From positions 52,087,741 to 52,151,740 of the forward strand of contig CM041465.1 in assembly GCA_023213395.1 (NCBI GenBank): a stretch of 64,000 nt of DNA. Reading direction: 5' to 3'. The position numbers and the translations under genes are program-made. Below the pieces are notes generated by a model. That model ran no database searches. It saw only the letters and a list, made by a program, of their open reading frames with translations, and was not told the origin of the DNA. This document shows, in pieces, positions 10,114 to 21,921 of the stretch (positions within the stretch are counted from its first letter, which is position 1; each line of letters starts with the position of its first letter). This DNA is from Cycas panzhihuaensis (lineage: Eukaryota > Cycadophyta).

Positions 10114-13060
10114 ATGGAAGGTTACCGTCCGATTGGGCCTACCATGCCATGACTTCGGGAACTCAAGAGTTCCCTTCGTCGGATCCGGAATCCACCCGTG
10201 AGGCGAGGATTCCATCTATTACCGGATGACCATTTCCACCCCAAGACTTTGAGCCTTGGCTCATGCGGCGGAAGATCCGGCCACTCGTGAGACCCGCCAC
10301 CCCACTTGGTGAGCCTTACGAGGGCGCCCCAAAGGATCCCCTACTTTCGAAGTCCCTTCGACCTCGTATGGCTATGAGGATACCCCTCCCGCCGACGCGG
10401 TCGAGGTGCTTTCATGAGTACTTTCGGCGGTTCGCGCCATCCACCTCTAGATGGTTTACGGAAATGCTACGCAGCGTGGCGTCTTCCTCATCCATGCCCG
10501 CGTCATCTCTCGGCGATTGATGCTTCCGCCGCGAACACGTCCTATGCGTGTCTACCCGGCGCTAAGGCGAGTGTTGCGCTGCCCCTAGTCGTGGTCCCAC
10601 TTCCTCGGGACGCCGCGGCGCATCTTTCCCTCAACTCGGGGTTAGTATGCCTTGCTCAAACCAAGCGCCGTGCCACCGAGCGTGGCGCCGCAGCGTTCCC
10701 TAGTAGGCCTCGAGGCCCTACTAAGCGCCCGCCGCCGCTAGCCATGTAGGACCCACTCCTGCGTCGTCCAACCCGGTTGGTGGTCCTTCTCTTTACGTGC
10801 CCCAGGGCTGCGTCACAACCTTGGGGGCAAGGGAAACCATCTCCTGTCTTTGGAGTGGACGTTGCACCCATATGGGGTCGCGCCACCTACGGGTGGCCCA
10901 TATGGGCAAACCCGATCCCTCACCCTCTGTTTCGGCGTCGGTAGCGACTCCAGCTGCTGCGTCGGCAAGGGAGCGCCTCCTTTCCGAACATCTGTCCGCG
11001 GACCCCCTTCCCACAAGGGTGTTTCCTCAAGGAGGGATGGGACCGACACCCCATCCGTTCCTTCTTGGGTTGTCGATCCCTTAGCCTAAGCGAGGACACG
11101 TCCTTTCGTGGACTATAGGTCGGCGCCTTGTCTGTTGAGGCGTTGAGGACTAACTTGCCGCCTCATCCTCCACAAGTCCCCAAATTTGGCGGGACTTCGT
11201 CGCAAGACCCAACCGAACATGTGCGCTTTTTCCATGGCGTGCATCGACTATTGGGCCTACGACCATATCTTGATGAAGCTCTTCCGCGGTCCTTGCGGCG
11301 GCGCCCTCAAGTGGTTCTCCGCCTTCACGCCCATTCGATTTCCTCATTCCGGGCTAGTGGGCGAGTTCGTCAACTACTTTGGCGTGAGTCCATTCGAAAG
11401 CGGAATGAAAGCGCTCTGTCGCTCAAACAAGGTCACGATGAGATGAATCGTGACTTTGTGCGACGTTTTCACGACCTTCTTCATTCCACCAAGGCCACAT
11501 TGCACGAGGAGTTGAAGAGGATGCATTTGTCAATGCACATCGTCACGAGGTGCGTGGAGGTCCTCAAGATGGGGGCAACCACGTGTGACTCCGCGATTCG
11601 AGGTGCTTGGCGTTGGAGGCCATTGAGATCCAAGTGGGTCTCGAAACCTCCCAAGCCCTCGCAGCGTCGCGGCGCCTCCTCCGGCAAGGAGACCACACCT
11701 TCAGCCCGCTAGGACCACCTCTCACCCGTGAGAGGACCTTAGATCCCTTACCTCCGCCATTCGCTCATTCGAGCGCACGATGAAGGAGTTACAACTCCGG
11801 CCTCCTTCGCCGCCAACCTCCCATAAACTGTCCGGCGAGACTTCTCGTGCGATGCCCCCAAAGGGGCAACACCCGATCTTCTCAAGCGAGGAGGATCGAT
11901 CCTCCCTTGAGAAGAGGTGGTGTTCCATCCACGGGAGTGTTTCCCACGACGATTCGGCGTTGCAAGGCACGACCCACGCGGCGCCCGCGATTCGTCCCTA
12001 AGCGAGCATCGAGACCTAACCTCGATAAGCTTTGTTCATAGAGACCCGTTCCCCAAACATGGGGCGTGGTCTGATGTTCAACAGGAGCGGTCGAATCGGG
12101 ATAGATCCCCCGATCCTCGTCCTTCGCATGGTAGAGGGAAGGGTGCGAAGGTCACCTTCCCTTGGCGCTCCCCGGCCGCCGTGCTCCATCACCTTTGCGG
12201 TCCGCTTCAAGGGAAAGAAGGTTGTCAATTGCTTGAGACCACCCGTTATATGCCCTAACTTGGGTCCCAGGCGCTAAAGAGGCAGGTGCCTCTTCATCTA
12301 CATCTCACCTTGATCCTCTTAGGAGCCGTTCCTCAGGAGATTCCTGCGCTTCCCAAGACTATTCCGTCGCCTCGGTCGATTCGACTTTAGAAGGCGCTTA
12401 CCCAACCCACGGGGAAGGGTAAACCCTTTTCTATTGTTGGCGAGCTCTATCTGTCAGCGGGAATGTCCTTGATGGGCGTCTTGAGAAGGCGCCACGAGCA
12501 GCGTGCTCTTCTTCTTGAAGCTCTTGGCCAACAAGGCGCTTCCATCCATGCGATAGGTGCTACCTCCCATGGGCCACTGTCATCTCCTTTGATCCCGGAG
12601 ATCTCCCATCTCCCGACAAGCGGGAGAAGCTTTTACGTGCAGATTCGTCATTACCATTGACACTCTGATTGTATCGTAAAGAGGACCATTGTAGATAATG
12701 GCTCCTCGGTTAATCTTATACTGTGCGTATGCTCAAGGAGCTAGGCATAGTAGCTCTTAGTCATCCTTGGGAATGCCAAGGGTATGATGGGGCGAGAAGT
12801 CCCCTCACGGGGCGATCTCCCTATCCCTCACCTTAGGAGGAAAACGTTTCTGTCGAAGTTCTTTGTACTTTCGATGTTGATGTAGAGTACAACCTCTTGT
12901 TAGGTAGACCATGGCTCGACCCGGATGGGGCAATCTGCTCCACACGGTGGGGAGCAACTTAAATTTGTCCATGAAGGACAAGTTAAAGTTATCGCCCGTG
13001 AGCCTATCTGAGTCTCACACCTCCCATCCGGCCTGCCGGTGTTTCGATGATGAAGATAGC
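10114..13060 (+). pseudogene. B1 gag and protease remnant
   Basis: The gag frame starts MEGYRP at 10114 (upstream frame RLRGLPPLLEDQ is also shared with C1) and covers the same Pro/Gly-rich linker and capsid blocks as A1 (SLKQGHDEMNRDFVRRFHDL, VEVLKMGATTCDSAI), scattered over three frames by indels. A retroviral-type zinc-binding block lies near 11915-11960 (WCSIHGSVSHDDS). The aspartic protease signature VDNGSSVN is at 12691-12714, with the downstream strand YNLLLGRPWLDP near 12888-12920. Asn replaces the usual Thr/Ser after the catalytic Asp, as in every copy here. There is no RT after it. Confidence 0.8.
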
Positions 13061-13079
13061 GATCACGAGGAGGTTACTC

Positions 13080-13651
13080 ATACATGGGACCTTTGTTTGG
13101 AGATCGACCTTCATCGGTCGAGCCTATGCCATGTCATGAGCCAAACACGGTTAGGTTTGCCCCTAATGGCGTGGGTGGTTACGGTTACTTAAGCGCCATG
13201 AGTGATTCGATTCGGATGGCGAGGGTTATGGGCCCTCTCCTCGGCGTGTCACCACGGTTTCGCGAGCACCTGGGGAATATCTCGATCGGATATTCCGCTC
13301 TTCCTTATTCTCTGATGGCTCAGAGCCCGGTCCTAAACCAGCCATCTATTTTACCTCCTCGGCCTCCCCGAGCGGTTTCACGTAGGCGCCCACGTCGGCG
13401 AGCCACTCGTAGAGGCACTTCTTCTTCACGCTCTAGATCCTTACCTCGGACTAGAGCCACTCTTACTCGGATGCAACCTTGCCACGCGGTCCGCCGTGTG
13501 CCAAGTCTGTTGCACTCATCTGGTTCCGACCACAGCAAGTTTACTGGTAGACCTAGCCACACTGGCCCTACTCTTCACCACCTATCTCCTACCCTGCGTG
13601 TGACTACCCCTACCTTTATTGGGCCTAGGCACACCTCTTCCTCTCCTCTTA
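13080..13651 (+). other. B1-specific Ser/Arg-rich segment replacing RT-integrase
   Basis: After a block still shared with A1 (FAPNGVGGYGYLSAMSD), the sequence becomes specific to family B. One frame encodes a basic stretch (RRRPRRRATRRGTSSSRSRS). The same segment is found reversed in B2 (about 25785-26270). It is not recognisable in A1 or C1. It could be captured filler or a fast-evolving remnant; the frame is disrupted in B2. Confidence 0.5.
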
Positions 13652-13817
13652 CTCCGAAACGAGCCTAAACTACCATTTTAAATTGTTCCCATTCCTCCCA
13701 ACCATGGGTTGAATGGCAATTTAAGATGGATCCTTGCTCCGAAACGAGCCTAAACTACCATCTTAAATTGTTCCCATTCCTCCCAACCACGGGTGGAATG
13801 GCAATTTAAGATGGATT
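13652..13817 (+). repeat. two tandem copies of the post-pol hairpin element (B1)
   Basis: Two units of about 80-85 bp (13652-13736 and 13737-13817) begin CTCCGAAACGAGCCTAAAC. Each contains an inverted repeat with arms CCATYTTAAATTG and CAATTTAAGATGG and a nested pair CCATTCC/GGAATGG. A1 and C1 carry one copy at the same place; B2 carries two. Confidence 0.8.
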
Positions 13818-14566
13818 TCTCTTCGGTTTTGCTTCTGGTTCCTCCATGAACCGCGTTCCAGCGTGCTCTTGGGAACCTTTGTCCTCCTACTTGGGCATCC
13901 TCCAACTAGGGCGGCCAGGGAGTATCGTTACTCCCCTCCGTGCTTGTGGTTTCCTTCGCATATTAGCTATGCTCCCCTGGACGTGCATGTCGCCATATCT
14001 TCTAACCTCACACCTCTCGATCACCTCTGCTTACGGTGGATGTGTGTGCCCCTGTTAGACATATGGCCATACATGGAAGGAAATACATGCATAATTACAA
14101 CAAAATATTTACAACAAATATCTACAGCATATAAACATTTACAACATACAAATCATTCATTTACAAAATAAATCATACATGCTACCTCTATCATACATGA
14201 TACACACCATTTCATGTGGAGGCTTATGCAGCGGCCGTGCCCAAGTCTCCGGTTCTTTGTCGATTAGATATGCTTGCTCTCTTTCTTGGATGCCCTCTTA
14301 CTTCACGTTGCACCTTGGCAGCGGGGGCATCCGTTTTCTGCTGCCGCCGGTTTGGTCGATGATTAGGCGGCGTGGCGGCCCTACGTTGTCCTCCTCTCTG
14401 TCTCCCTTGTCCACAGCGTTCGCCCACGACACTTGCCTCGCCCTTGGATCACGTCTTTGCTCTTGATTGCTCTTATATATATATACATGTGCTACTCATG
14501 TTTCTTGATTATCGACATTAGCGTCACATTACGCTTCGGCGGTGAGGCTCTGCGCCAAAGAGGCGA
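13818..14566 (+). other. B1 3' noncoding tail, PMD and aRNH missing
   Basis: The segment holds the conserved block TGTTAGACATATGGCC (14052) and a repetitive TTTACAACA stretch. It then jumps near 14215 from the sequence that flanks the PMD 3' end to the sequence downstream of aRNH (GATTAGGCGGCGTGGCGGCC). An AT repeat lies near 14474, and CCAAAGAGGCGA just before the LTR is a possible polypurine tract. Confidence 0.65.
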
Positions 14567-17057
14567 TGTTTCAGCTAGTGGGAATGGACTCGGGGACGCA
14601 TCAACACAGTTTGTGCGGTATATGTTTTTCACTTTTCTTACTTATGCTTGCTAAAGGGAATTTAGAATAATTTGATTGACATGTGCTGCTGCACGCATTT
14701 CGTCTGCTGTTCATTATGCATGTGCCCTACGGCACCTCTTAGCCTATATGGCGACTCACGGCGGGGGCATCCATAAGCGGATCGACACCCCATATAGCGT
14801 CTGACCACTCACGATGTCTCCATGGTCTTCGAGATGTTTACGCCGACTGTTTGCTCTTATTCTGACGTGCCACTTATGTTGCAGACCCTTCCTAAGCTGG
14901 TTTAACCCTTAGTTAGGGCTCTTTGCACCATTTTGAGTACTTGCCTTTGCTGGGCCTTCCCGATTGATTTAATTCATGTTCACCCTTGTTCTTACCTTAA
15001 AAAGCTGATTTTTATGACTTTTATGTTGTATTTTCTCTTTTTCAAATTTCGAAATTTGTCTGCGCAAACTTAAGCGGTACCACAAAGTTCTTGTGATGCC
15101 GGTGCGTCTGCAGTAAACTTAGCGATATCGCAGTTCTTGCCGTGATCTGTTTAAAATTGAAAAAAGAAACCACGACGATGGCGCGTTTTTGTGAGCTATG
15201 GCGTGGCTCGAAGCAGTTGGGCGCCCGGCCAACGTTCACTTGTTATGCCCAAGACATAAAACCCTTTTTCATTCATTTGCCTCATTCTTGAGTTCACTTT
15301 TCTAGACTTCCAAGCAAAAACTCTCTACTAAAAGACAAAGGAAAACACAGAAATTAAGGAACTTCTTCTCTGGACGGTGGGAGGTGAAGTGGGCTACTAC
15401 CATTTGGAGTTGCGGGGCCATTCTTTGCCCCCTACGTTTCTCCACCACAAGCTTCACCTTCTCCTACAAATACTCAAAGATCCAAAGCATTTCTTCACAA
15501 GAAAGACTACTCCAAAGGACAACTTCTAGCTCCCATCTTGCACGGAGCTTCCTCCTTCCATTCTACTGCAAAGGACACTTAAAACCAGCCTTAGACACTA
15601 CTTGTCTTCTTTGTTCCAAGTAGCCAAGGTGCATGCATGCTCTCCTTCATTCAAGGTATTTCTTGTCTCTTGTTGGTGCATTTTTCCTTGCTTTTTGGTA
15701 TTTTACTTGCAAGCTCTTCTCCTACTTTTGTGTGTGCTTTCTTTGGGATCTCCTTTGTCATTTGATGCAAGTAACCTTAGCTAGTTGCGGCTTACTATAG
15801 TGCTGCCCTAGATTGGGTGCATTTTCTTGCATTTCCTTGAATCCCATCCTCTTCCTCTTAGCTTCCTCCTTCGCCATTTCCTAAGCTAGGCATAAAGGGT
15901 TTTCACGAGGATTTGAGGGAGATAGGCGGGGTTCCGTCCCCATTGCCGTCCTTCTCCCCAAGGGTTCAGTCCCTTATCCTCTCCCCTTTAGCACCGTGCT
16001 TTCTTAGGAAGCAGACTAGGAAGCCTTGGAGATTGGGTTGAGTTTCCCTCTTGGTGTAGGAAATTTGTTACTACATGACTCACCTTGTTGCATGCTAGCC
16101 TTGTTTTCCCTATACCTGTGGAGACCTCTCGTGGGTGAGTTAGCCATCCAGAGGCTACACTCAATCCCATTTGGTGCGTTTTATGGTGTCTGACGGTCGC
16201 ATATTTATCATGCGACCTTGTTTCATTTTCGTTACATGTTGGTGCTTAACTACATTTTCTAAGCGTAGTTGATTTCATTTTCGGTATATACACATATATC
16301 TTGTTGTGCCGTAGCCTCTCTCAGGAGGAAGGCGTTTGTTGGGATTGTTTGCGGGATTGCGTTGGAGGAATCATTACGCGAGATCGACTTATTCTTGGGT
16401 CGGCCCCATATGGTATTTCTTCTCCCTTTTCGATTGAGCTTTGCTTTCGTTTCCTTCATTTCGTTTAGTCCTTGCATGCTTTTGGGGAGGTAAGTGCACC
16501 CAGATTCGTTTACTGCGATCGGCGTTGCATCTTGGGGAGGAGGAAAGGAGCGCCATGAGGAGGAACCTGCGTTCTACTCGGGGCCAGTATCCGGGTATTT
16601 TCCACGTATCTCTCGTATTTCCTTTATGCTTTTATGTCTCTTTGCATTTACTTTGATAGGTAAAGGAACATAAAAGAAGAAGGAAAATAAGCATTTATTT
16701 TACATTTGCCTTCTCGTATTACTTTGTTACATTGCATAACATAGGAATAGAAGGCTTGTTTGCGTTGTATCCCTAGCGACATTCTACCCGTTTTCTTTAC
16801 ACTTTTGGTTGGTTGCCTTAAAGCCTTCTCATTGCCTTGAGAAGTAGCGGCCTTGAGATTCTTTTCCTTCCGGCCATCAGAAGGGTAGGAAGGCCTCGTC
16901 TTACTGCGGCTACACAGAAGCAACCGGGCACCTTGCGATCCGTGGCCGCGCTCCGCCGCGGACGTCCTACAGGTATGATCCTCGCTATTTGCTTTATTTA
17001 GCGTATTGTTTTATGCCCTTCAGCTGGCGTTGGATCATTACCGCGGAGAGCGTTTCG
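14567..17057 (+). repeat. B1 3' LTR
   Basis: 2491 bp, starting TGTTTCAGCTAGTGGGAATG and ending GCGTTTCG (final A changed to G). It is followed by the right GAGAC duplication. A TATA-like ATAAAA lies near 15256-15262. Confidence 0.9.
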
Positions 17058-17062
17058 GAGAC
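17058..17062 (+). repeat. target site duplication of B1, right copy (gagac)
   Basis: GAGAC directly after the B1 LTR; after it the A1 gag resumes (CAAACCTTC...). Confidence 0.85.
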
Positions 17063-18420
17063 CAAACCTTCGCGACGCTAGGTCCACCCCTCATCCGTGA
17101 GAGGACCCTAGATCCCCCGCCCGCTATTCGCTCATTCGAGCGCCACGATGAAGGAGTTAAAACTCCAACCTCCTTCGTCGCCAACCTCTCACAAACCGTC
17201 GGCGGACTTCTCGTGCGATGCCTCCCAAAGGGGTAACGCCCAACCTTCTCAAGCAAGGAGGATCGATCCTCCCTTGAGAAGAGGTGGTGTTCAATCCACG
17301 GGAGTGCTTCCATGACGATTCACTGCCGGGCACGGCACCGGTAGCGATGCCATGCCGCGACTCGTCCCAAGCGACGTCGAGGCCTAACCTCGACCAACCC
17401 ATTCATAGAGACCCATTCCCCAAGCATGGGGAGCAGGCGCGATGTCTGAAGGAACAAGCGGAATCGGGGACGGGTCTCCGATCCCGCCCTTTGCGTGGTA
17501 GAGGAAGGGTGTCAGTCGCCTTCCCTTCGGTCTCGGCCGTGCTCCATCACCTTCGCGGTCCCGTAATAAGGGAAAGAAGGTGATCCAGATGCTCGAGACC
17601 ACTCCTCTCTACGCGTTAACCCAGTCTCAAGTCGCCAAGGAGGCGACGGGTGCCTCCGCGTCTACCTCGCAGCTTGATCCTCCTCTGGATGTTACTCCTC
17701 CGGAGATTCCCGCACTTCCCAAGACTATTCCCATGCGCCCCGGGCGATTTGACTTTAGGAGAGCCCTTACCCAACCCACGGGGAGGGGTAAGCCTTTCTC
17801 CGTAGTCGAAGAGCTTCTTCTGATGGCCGTGGGATGTCCATCATGGGCGTCTTGAGAAGTTGCCGGGCAACAGCGCTCCTTCTAGAAGCTCTTGGATCGA
17901 ATGGCGCATCCGTTCATGCCTTGGGTACAACCCCAGCGATGAACCCATTATCTCTTCGATCGAGAGATCTCCCGTCTGAGTGGAAGGGCATGATGGAACT
18001 TCCCTTTCACCATTACCATAGATACTCCGTTGCACGCTACGGAGGCTGTCGTGGACAACGGTTCCTCCAGTTAACGCCATGCCCTTGGCGTTATGCAAGA
18101 GCTCGGCGTTTCATTTGGAACCGGTTCCATGGTCTTTGTCGAGTTATGGCAGTGCAGAAGACTCCCTTAGGATCTGTCTCCATACCTCTTACCCTCGAGG
18201 ATAAGACCGTCGTTACCGACATCGTCGTCCTCGATGTCGATGTTGATTACAACACCTTACGGGTCGACCATGGCTTGACCAAATGGGGCCGTGTGTTCCA
18301 CTGTTGGGGGCAACTCAAGTTTGTCCACAATGGACAAATGAAAGTTGTCCTCATGACGATCGCTCGCCAAACCTTAGGCTTCACTTGGGCAAGCCATGGC
18401 TGAGCGAAGGGAAACAAACG
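17063..18420 (+). pseudogene. A1 gag 3' part and aspartic protease
   Basis: Continuation of the A1 gag after B1. A zinc-binding block is recognisable near 17285-17330 (VFNPRECFHDDS, homologous to WCFIHGECFHDDSRC of C1). A linker follows (TPLYALTQSQVAKEATGAS, FDFRRALTQPTGRGKPFSV). The protease signature VVDNGSS is at 18048-18068, and TPLGSVSIPLTLEDKTV with DIVVLDVDVDYN lies downstream. The conserved GHPWLD strand seen in C1 is damaged here. Frameshifts occur at several points, mostly in CG-rich sequence. Confidence 0.8.
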
Positions 18421-18499
18421 CCCTCTGAACCATGCCTCAGCTTGCTCTATTGGAATTCCTGATTCCTCCTACCGAGAAGGGAGTCCTGCATCTTCTTCC

Positions 18500-20100
18500 C
18501 CTAGCTTGACGCGCTTTGCTCCTATTGGTGTCGGGAGTTATGGGTACGTCACCGTGTTTGATGATGACGGATCCCATAGTGAGGATGAGGACCATCCTCA
18601 CCCGATCTCGTTCCTCACTTTTGATGTGGGGCGCCTTCCTAGCCCTAACCCCCCTCCTAGGGCCACTTTTGTGGTAGAGCTGGGCCACTTTCACATGTCA
18701 CATAACATTGCGCATGTTGATCATCATATCCCGGGCTCTTCCACCTCGTCGCCTCCCATAGGTGGCGATCTTTGAGTTCCCCTCTTGCTTTTTACGAGGG
18801 GCCTCTCCTTGACTCTCCTTCGTTATCCCCGGCGGATGGCGGGCGGTTCGAGCCATCTGGGTCCTATCGCTCACTTTCCATCTCTCGCCTCGCCCATTCG
18901 AAGTCAGGCCATCGATGGTGTGGACTACTTCGAAGACGACGAGGCCTTGCTCGAACACTTGGCAGGTTCCATGCCAAGCTTGCCTCCTGGTCACCACAAG
19001 CTTGGCCACCAGAAGGTCTTAGCGATTGGGTCCACATTAGCCGACCCAATCCCCTCTTCCGGTTCCTCCCTTCCAGTTGACCTTGCCCCCCTCCATTTCG
19101 AGGAAGGGAATGCCATGTGCATGGGGGCAACCCAGGACATAGTCCTTGCCCGGATAGGGTCATCAAGGTAGGCGGAGTGCACCCAGCGAGGTGAAGGAAT
19201 CGCCCTCACTGATGCAGGAATTCCACGACGTATTTGCATTTGAATACTCGGACATGAAGGGCATTGACCCCTCCATCGTCGTGCATAACCTTACGACCTT
19301 TCACGGCGGCCCGTGCGTCGGGCAACGTCCTTCACCGAAGCTCTCGTGGCCGTTAAGATGGAGGTTGAGAAGCTTCTGGAAGCGGGACTTATTTCCTCCA
19401 TCGATTATCCAAAGTGGGTATCGAATATCGTTCCCGTTGCTAAAAAGAACGGGACCATTCGTGTTGTGTCGATTTTCGCGACATAAATAACGCTTGTCCT
19501 AAGGACAACTTTCCCCTTCCTTTCATCGATCAAATAATCGATCGTACGGCCGGATTCGAAGTTATGTCCCTGATGGACGGCTTCTCGGTATAACGAATCA
19601 AATCTCTCCGAAGACCGCCATAAGGCGGCCTTCACCACGCCATGGGGTACATTTGCCTATAAGGCGATGCCCTTTGGTCTTAAAAATGCAGGGGCTACTT
19701 ATCAAGGGCCATGCATTTCATCTTCCACGACCTCATCAACAATACGTTGGAGGTCTTCATGGACGACATGATGGGCCTCTCCGCTCGAGCCCATCATCTT
19801 TCAGGCTTTCTTGGCGTCATCTTCGCAAGATCCGCCAAGTACCATCTTAACGAACATTGAAGTGCGTGTTTGCGTTACCTCGGGCAAACTCCTTGGTTTC
19901 CTCGTGTCTCAACAAGGAATCCAAATCGATCCAGAAAAAGTCAAGGCGATCCTTAATATGCGTACTGGGACCCAACGACAAATCAAGTCGTTCTGGCGAC
20001 TTGGATTCTTGAGGCGTTTTTGGCGGTTCGCCATAAGCGCCAAGCCTCTCACGAACCTATTGAAGAAAGGAGCTCCTTTTTATGCAGTGGACAAGACCCA
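18500..20100 (+). pseudogene. A1 linker and reverse transcriptase
   Basis: A linker (FAPIGVGSYGYV, then FEDDEALLEHLAG and FEEGNAMCMGATQDIVLA) leads into RT. RT blocks recognised in several frames are KGIDPSIVVHNLTT, then VEKLLEAGLISSIDYPKWVS, then LMDGF near 19575, TPWGTFAYKAMPFGLKNAGA near 19645 and the catalytic FMDDMMG at 19756-19776. KLLGFLVSQQGIQIDPEKVK follows near 19890. Plant Ty3/gypsy RTs usually have YVDD; FMDD is shared with C1. At least four frameshifts or deletions make it non-functional as written. Confidence 0.85.
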
Positions 20101-20640
20101 AAAGGCCTTTGTAGGGCTCAAGGAAGCTCTCGTGTCAGCCCCTCTGTTGGCGCCTCCTCGCTTGATAGGCCTTTCATCTTATACACCTCGGCAGGATGAA
20201 TCCACAGGCGCAATGCTGCCGCGGGAGGGCGGTCGAGGCAGGAGGGCTATTATTTCATCGGTAGCACCCTCGTTCTTTGAATTAAACTATCCCCGTAGAA
20301 AGGAATGCCTCTCCTTGGTCCATGTGACCAAGAAATTTCGGCACTACTTGCTCGGCAATCGACCAAGGTGATCGTTCAATCCGATCCCTTGCGTTGCTTC
20401 TTACCGTTCGGTTGTGGTGGGATGGAGCGTTGGGCGTCTGCTTCAGAATTCGACTTGCGGTCGTCAGCGAAGTCGAAGAAGGGAATGGTAGTGGCGGAGC
20501 AGTTAGCCGTCACGCCATCCCAACGAGTAGCGTCCACTGGCGACTCCTTCCGGATGAGTCCATCATGGCCGTCGAGATGTTTCTCCTCCCCACTCGCCCA
20601 GATGGCGAGTGGTATGGCGACTGTTGTGTGATATTTGACT
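20101..20640 (+). pseudogene. A1 pol RNase H (degenerate)
   Basis: Follows the RT connection segment (KGAPFYAVDKTQKAFVGLKE). Recognisable parts are the RNase H core around 20160-20370 (RKECLSLVHVTKKFRHYLLG) and its end (VAEQLAVTP near 20505). The first strand reads SSYTPRQDESTGAML, without the clear catalytic Asp pattern. This fits the Tat-lineage pattern, in which the pol RNase H decays while a second RNase H is carried elsewhere (here at 35461). Confidence 0.7.
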
Positions 20641-21830
20641 CGGCAAGAATATCGCCCGAAGCGGCCGGCAAAGTCGGTCGGCGTGTCGGCGCCAGCTAAG
20701 CAACACCTCCTCGTGGGCGGGGTGTTGTCTAAGAGATCGCCGATGGGATCCTTCCTTCGCTGCGTCGCTCGGCGAAGCGGACCAAATACTCGCGAGTGCC
20801 ATCATGGCATTTGCGGGGGCCACTTTGGGGCCAATCTATGGCCCAAAGAATCCTCGCATGGGCTATTCTTGGCCGTCCTTATTCAAGGGCATGCGCTTGC
20901 GCCCTTAGATCTTGCGGCGTTGCCAAGAGCACGCCAACGTCTCTCACGTACCCTCTGAGGCACTGCATCCTATCGTGTCTCCGTGGCCCTTTTCCCAATG
21001 GGGTTTAGACCTCATCGGGGCTATATCACCACCATCATCCGCACAACATAAATTCATCTGGCCAGCTCTGAGTACTTTACTAAATGGGCGGGCGATCCCC
21101 ATCCACTACCCACAGCAAGACGATAGCCACCTTCGTCTACCAGCACATTATCTGTCGTTTTGGAATTCCAGATGTCCTAATTACGGATAATGGGACTCCG
21201 TTCTGTAATAAGGAGATGGACGAATTGTGTGAGAAATTCAAAATCTCACACAAGACGTCGTCCCCTTATTACCCCCAAGCCAATGGACAGATTGAGTCTT
21301 TCAACAAGATGCTCATTGGCATCTTGAAGAAAACCGTCGCTCAGTCTCAAAGAGACTGGCACGTCTAGCTCCCTTCCGCTCTATGGGCTTATCGCACCTC
21401 TATCCAGACGACTCTTGGGATGACCCCATTCTCGCTAGTCTACGGTGAGCGATACTCGTTGGAAGTGGAGGTCCCTTCTCTCGGGTCTCCCTTGAGACCT
21501 CATCGATGAGGAGTCTACTCGCCCGGGCTCATCTCCTAGACCTCGAGGCCACTGGATGAGAGGTGCCTGGACTTATCAAGCGAACCTTGCTTGGCCCGTT
21601 TGCAAAGGACATCGATAAACACCTCCACGCCCGTCCTTTGTGTCCTGGGGACCACGTCCTCAAATTAGAGTATCTCTACGATCGCTTGGCCAAATTCGGG
21701 CCCAAGTGGGTACGTCCCTTAAATCGTTCTCGAGAGCCTCGATAGCAGGCGCCTCTGAATCGCCACCTTGGACGGCTTGGAGTTTGAAAAAGCGGTCAAC
21801 GGGAAATTCCTCAAGAAGTTCTATGCATGA
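20641..21830 (+). pseudogene. A1 integrase
   Basis: The zinc-binding N-terminal domain is visible as CHHGICGGHFG near 20794. The catalytic core shows LDLIGA near 21005, ITDNGTPFCNKEMDELCEKF near 21180 and ANGQIESFNKML near 21280, giving the D,D,E set. The C-terminal part includes HLHARPLCPGDHVLKLEYLY and ends KKFYA with the stop at 21828-21830, the same end as C1. Two or more frameshifts and one in-frame TAG (after DWHV near 21366) disrupt it. Confidence 0.85.
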
Positions 21831-21864
21831 TTTCCTCGCCCTACTCCGAAACGAGCTTAAACTA

Positions 21865-21921
21865 CCATTTTAAATTGTTTCCATTCTTCCCAACCACGGG
21901 TAGAATGGCAATTTAAGATGG
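21865..21921 (+). repeat. post-pol hairpin (A1)
   Basis: Single copy of the conserved inverted repeat 35 bases downstream of the pol stop (arms CCATTTTAAATTG and CAATTTAAGATGG). Confidence 0.8.

Larger units (their letters stand above)
7352..17057 (+). mobile_element. B1: non-autonomous family B LTR retrotransposon nested in A1 gag
   Basis: 9706 bp, with LTRs 7352-9853 and 14567-17057 and 5 bp duplications on both sides. The internal region (9854-14566, 4.7 kb) has a primer site, gag and protease, then passes directly to a Ser/Arg-rich stretch, two hairpin repeats and the 3' tail. RT, RNase H, integrase, PMD and aRNH are absent. B2 has the same architecture, so this is a subfamily and not a one-off deletion. 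It probably depends on proteins from full-length relatives (inference). Confidence 0.9.

Noticed and set aside
17056-17062. Direct LTR-to-gag fusion creating a novel promoter-gag gene
   Set aside because: The junction is the right border of the nested B1 with its target duplication, not a fusion.
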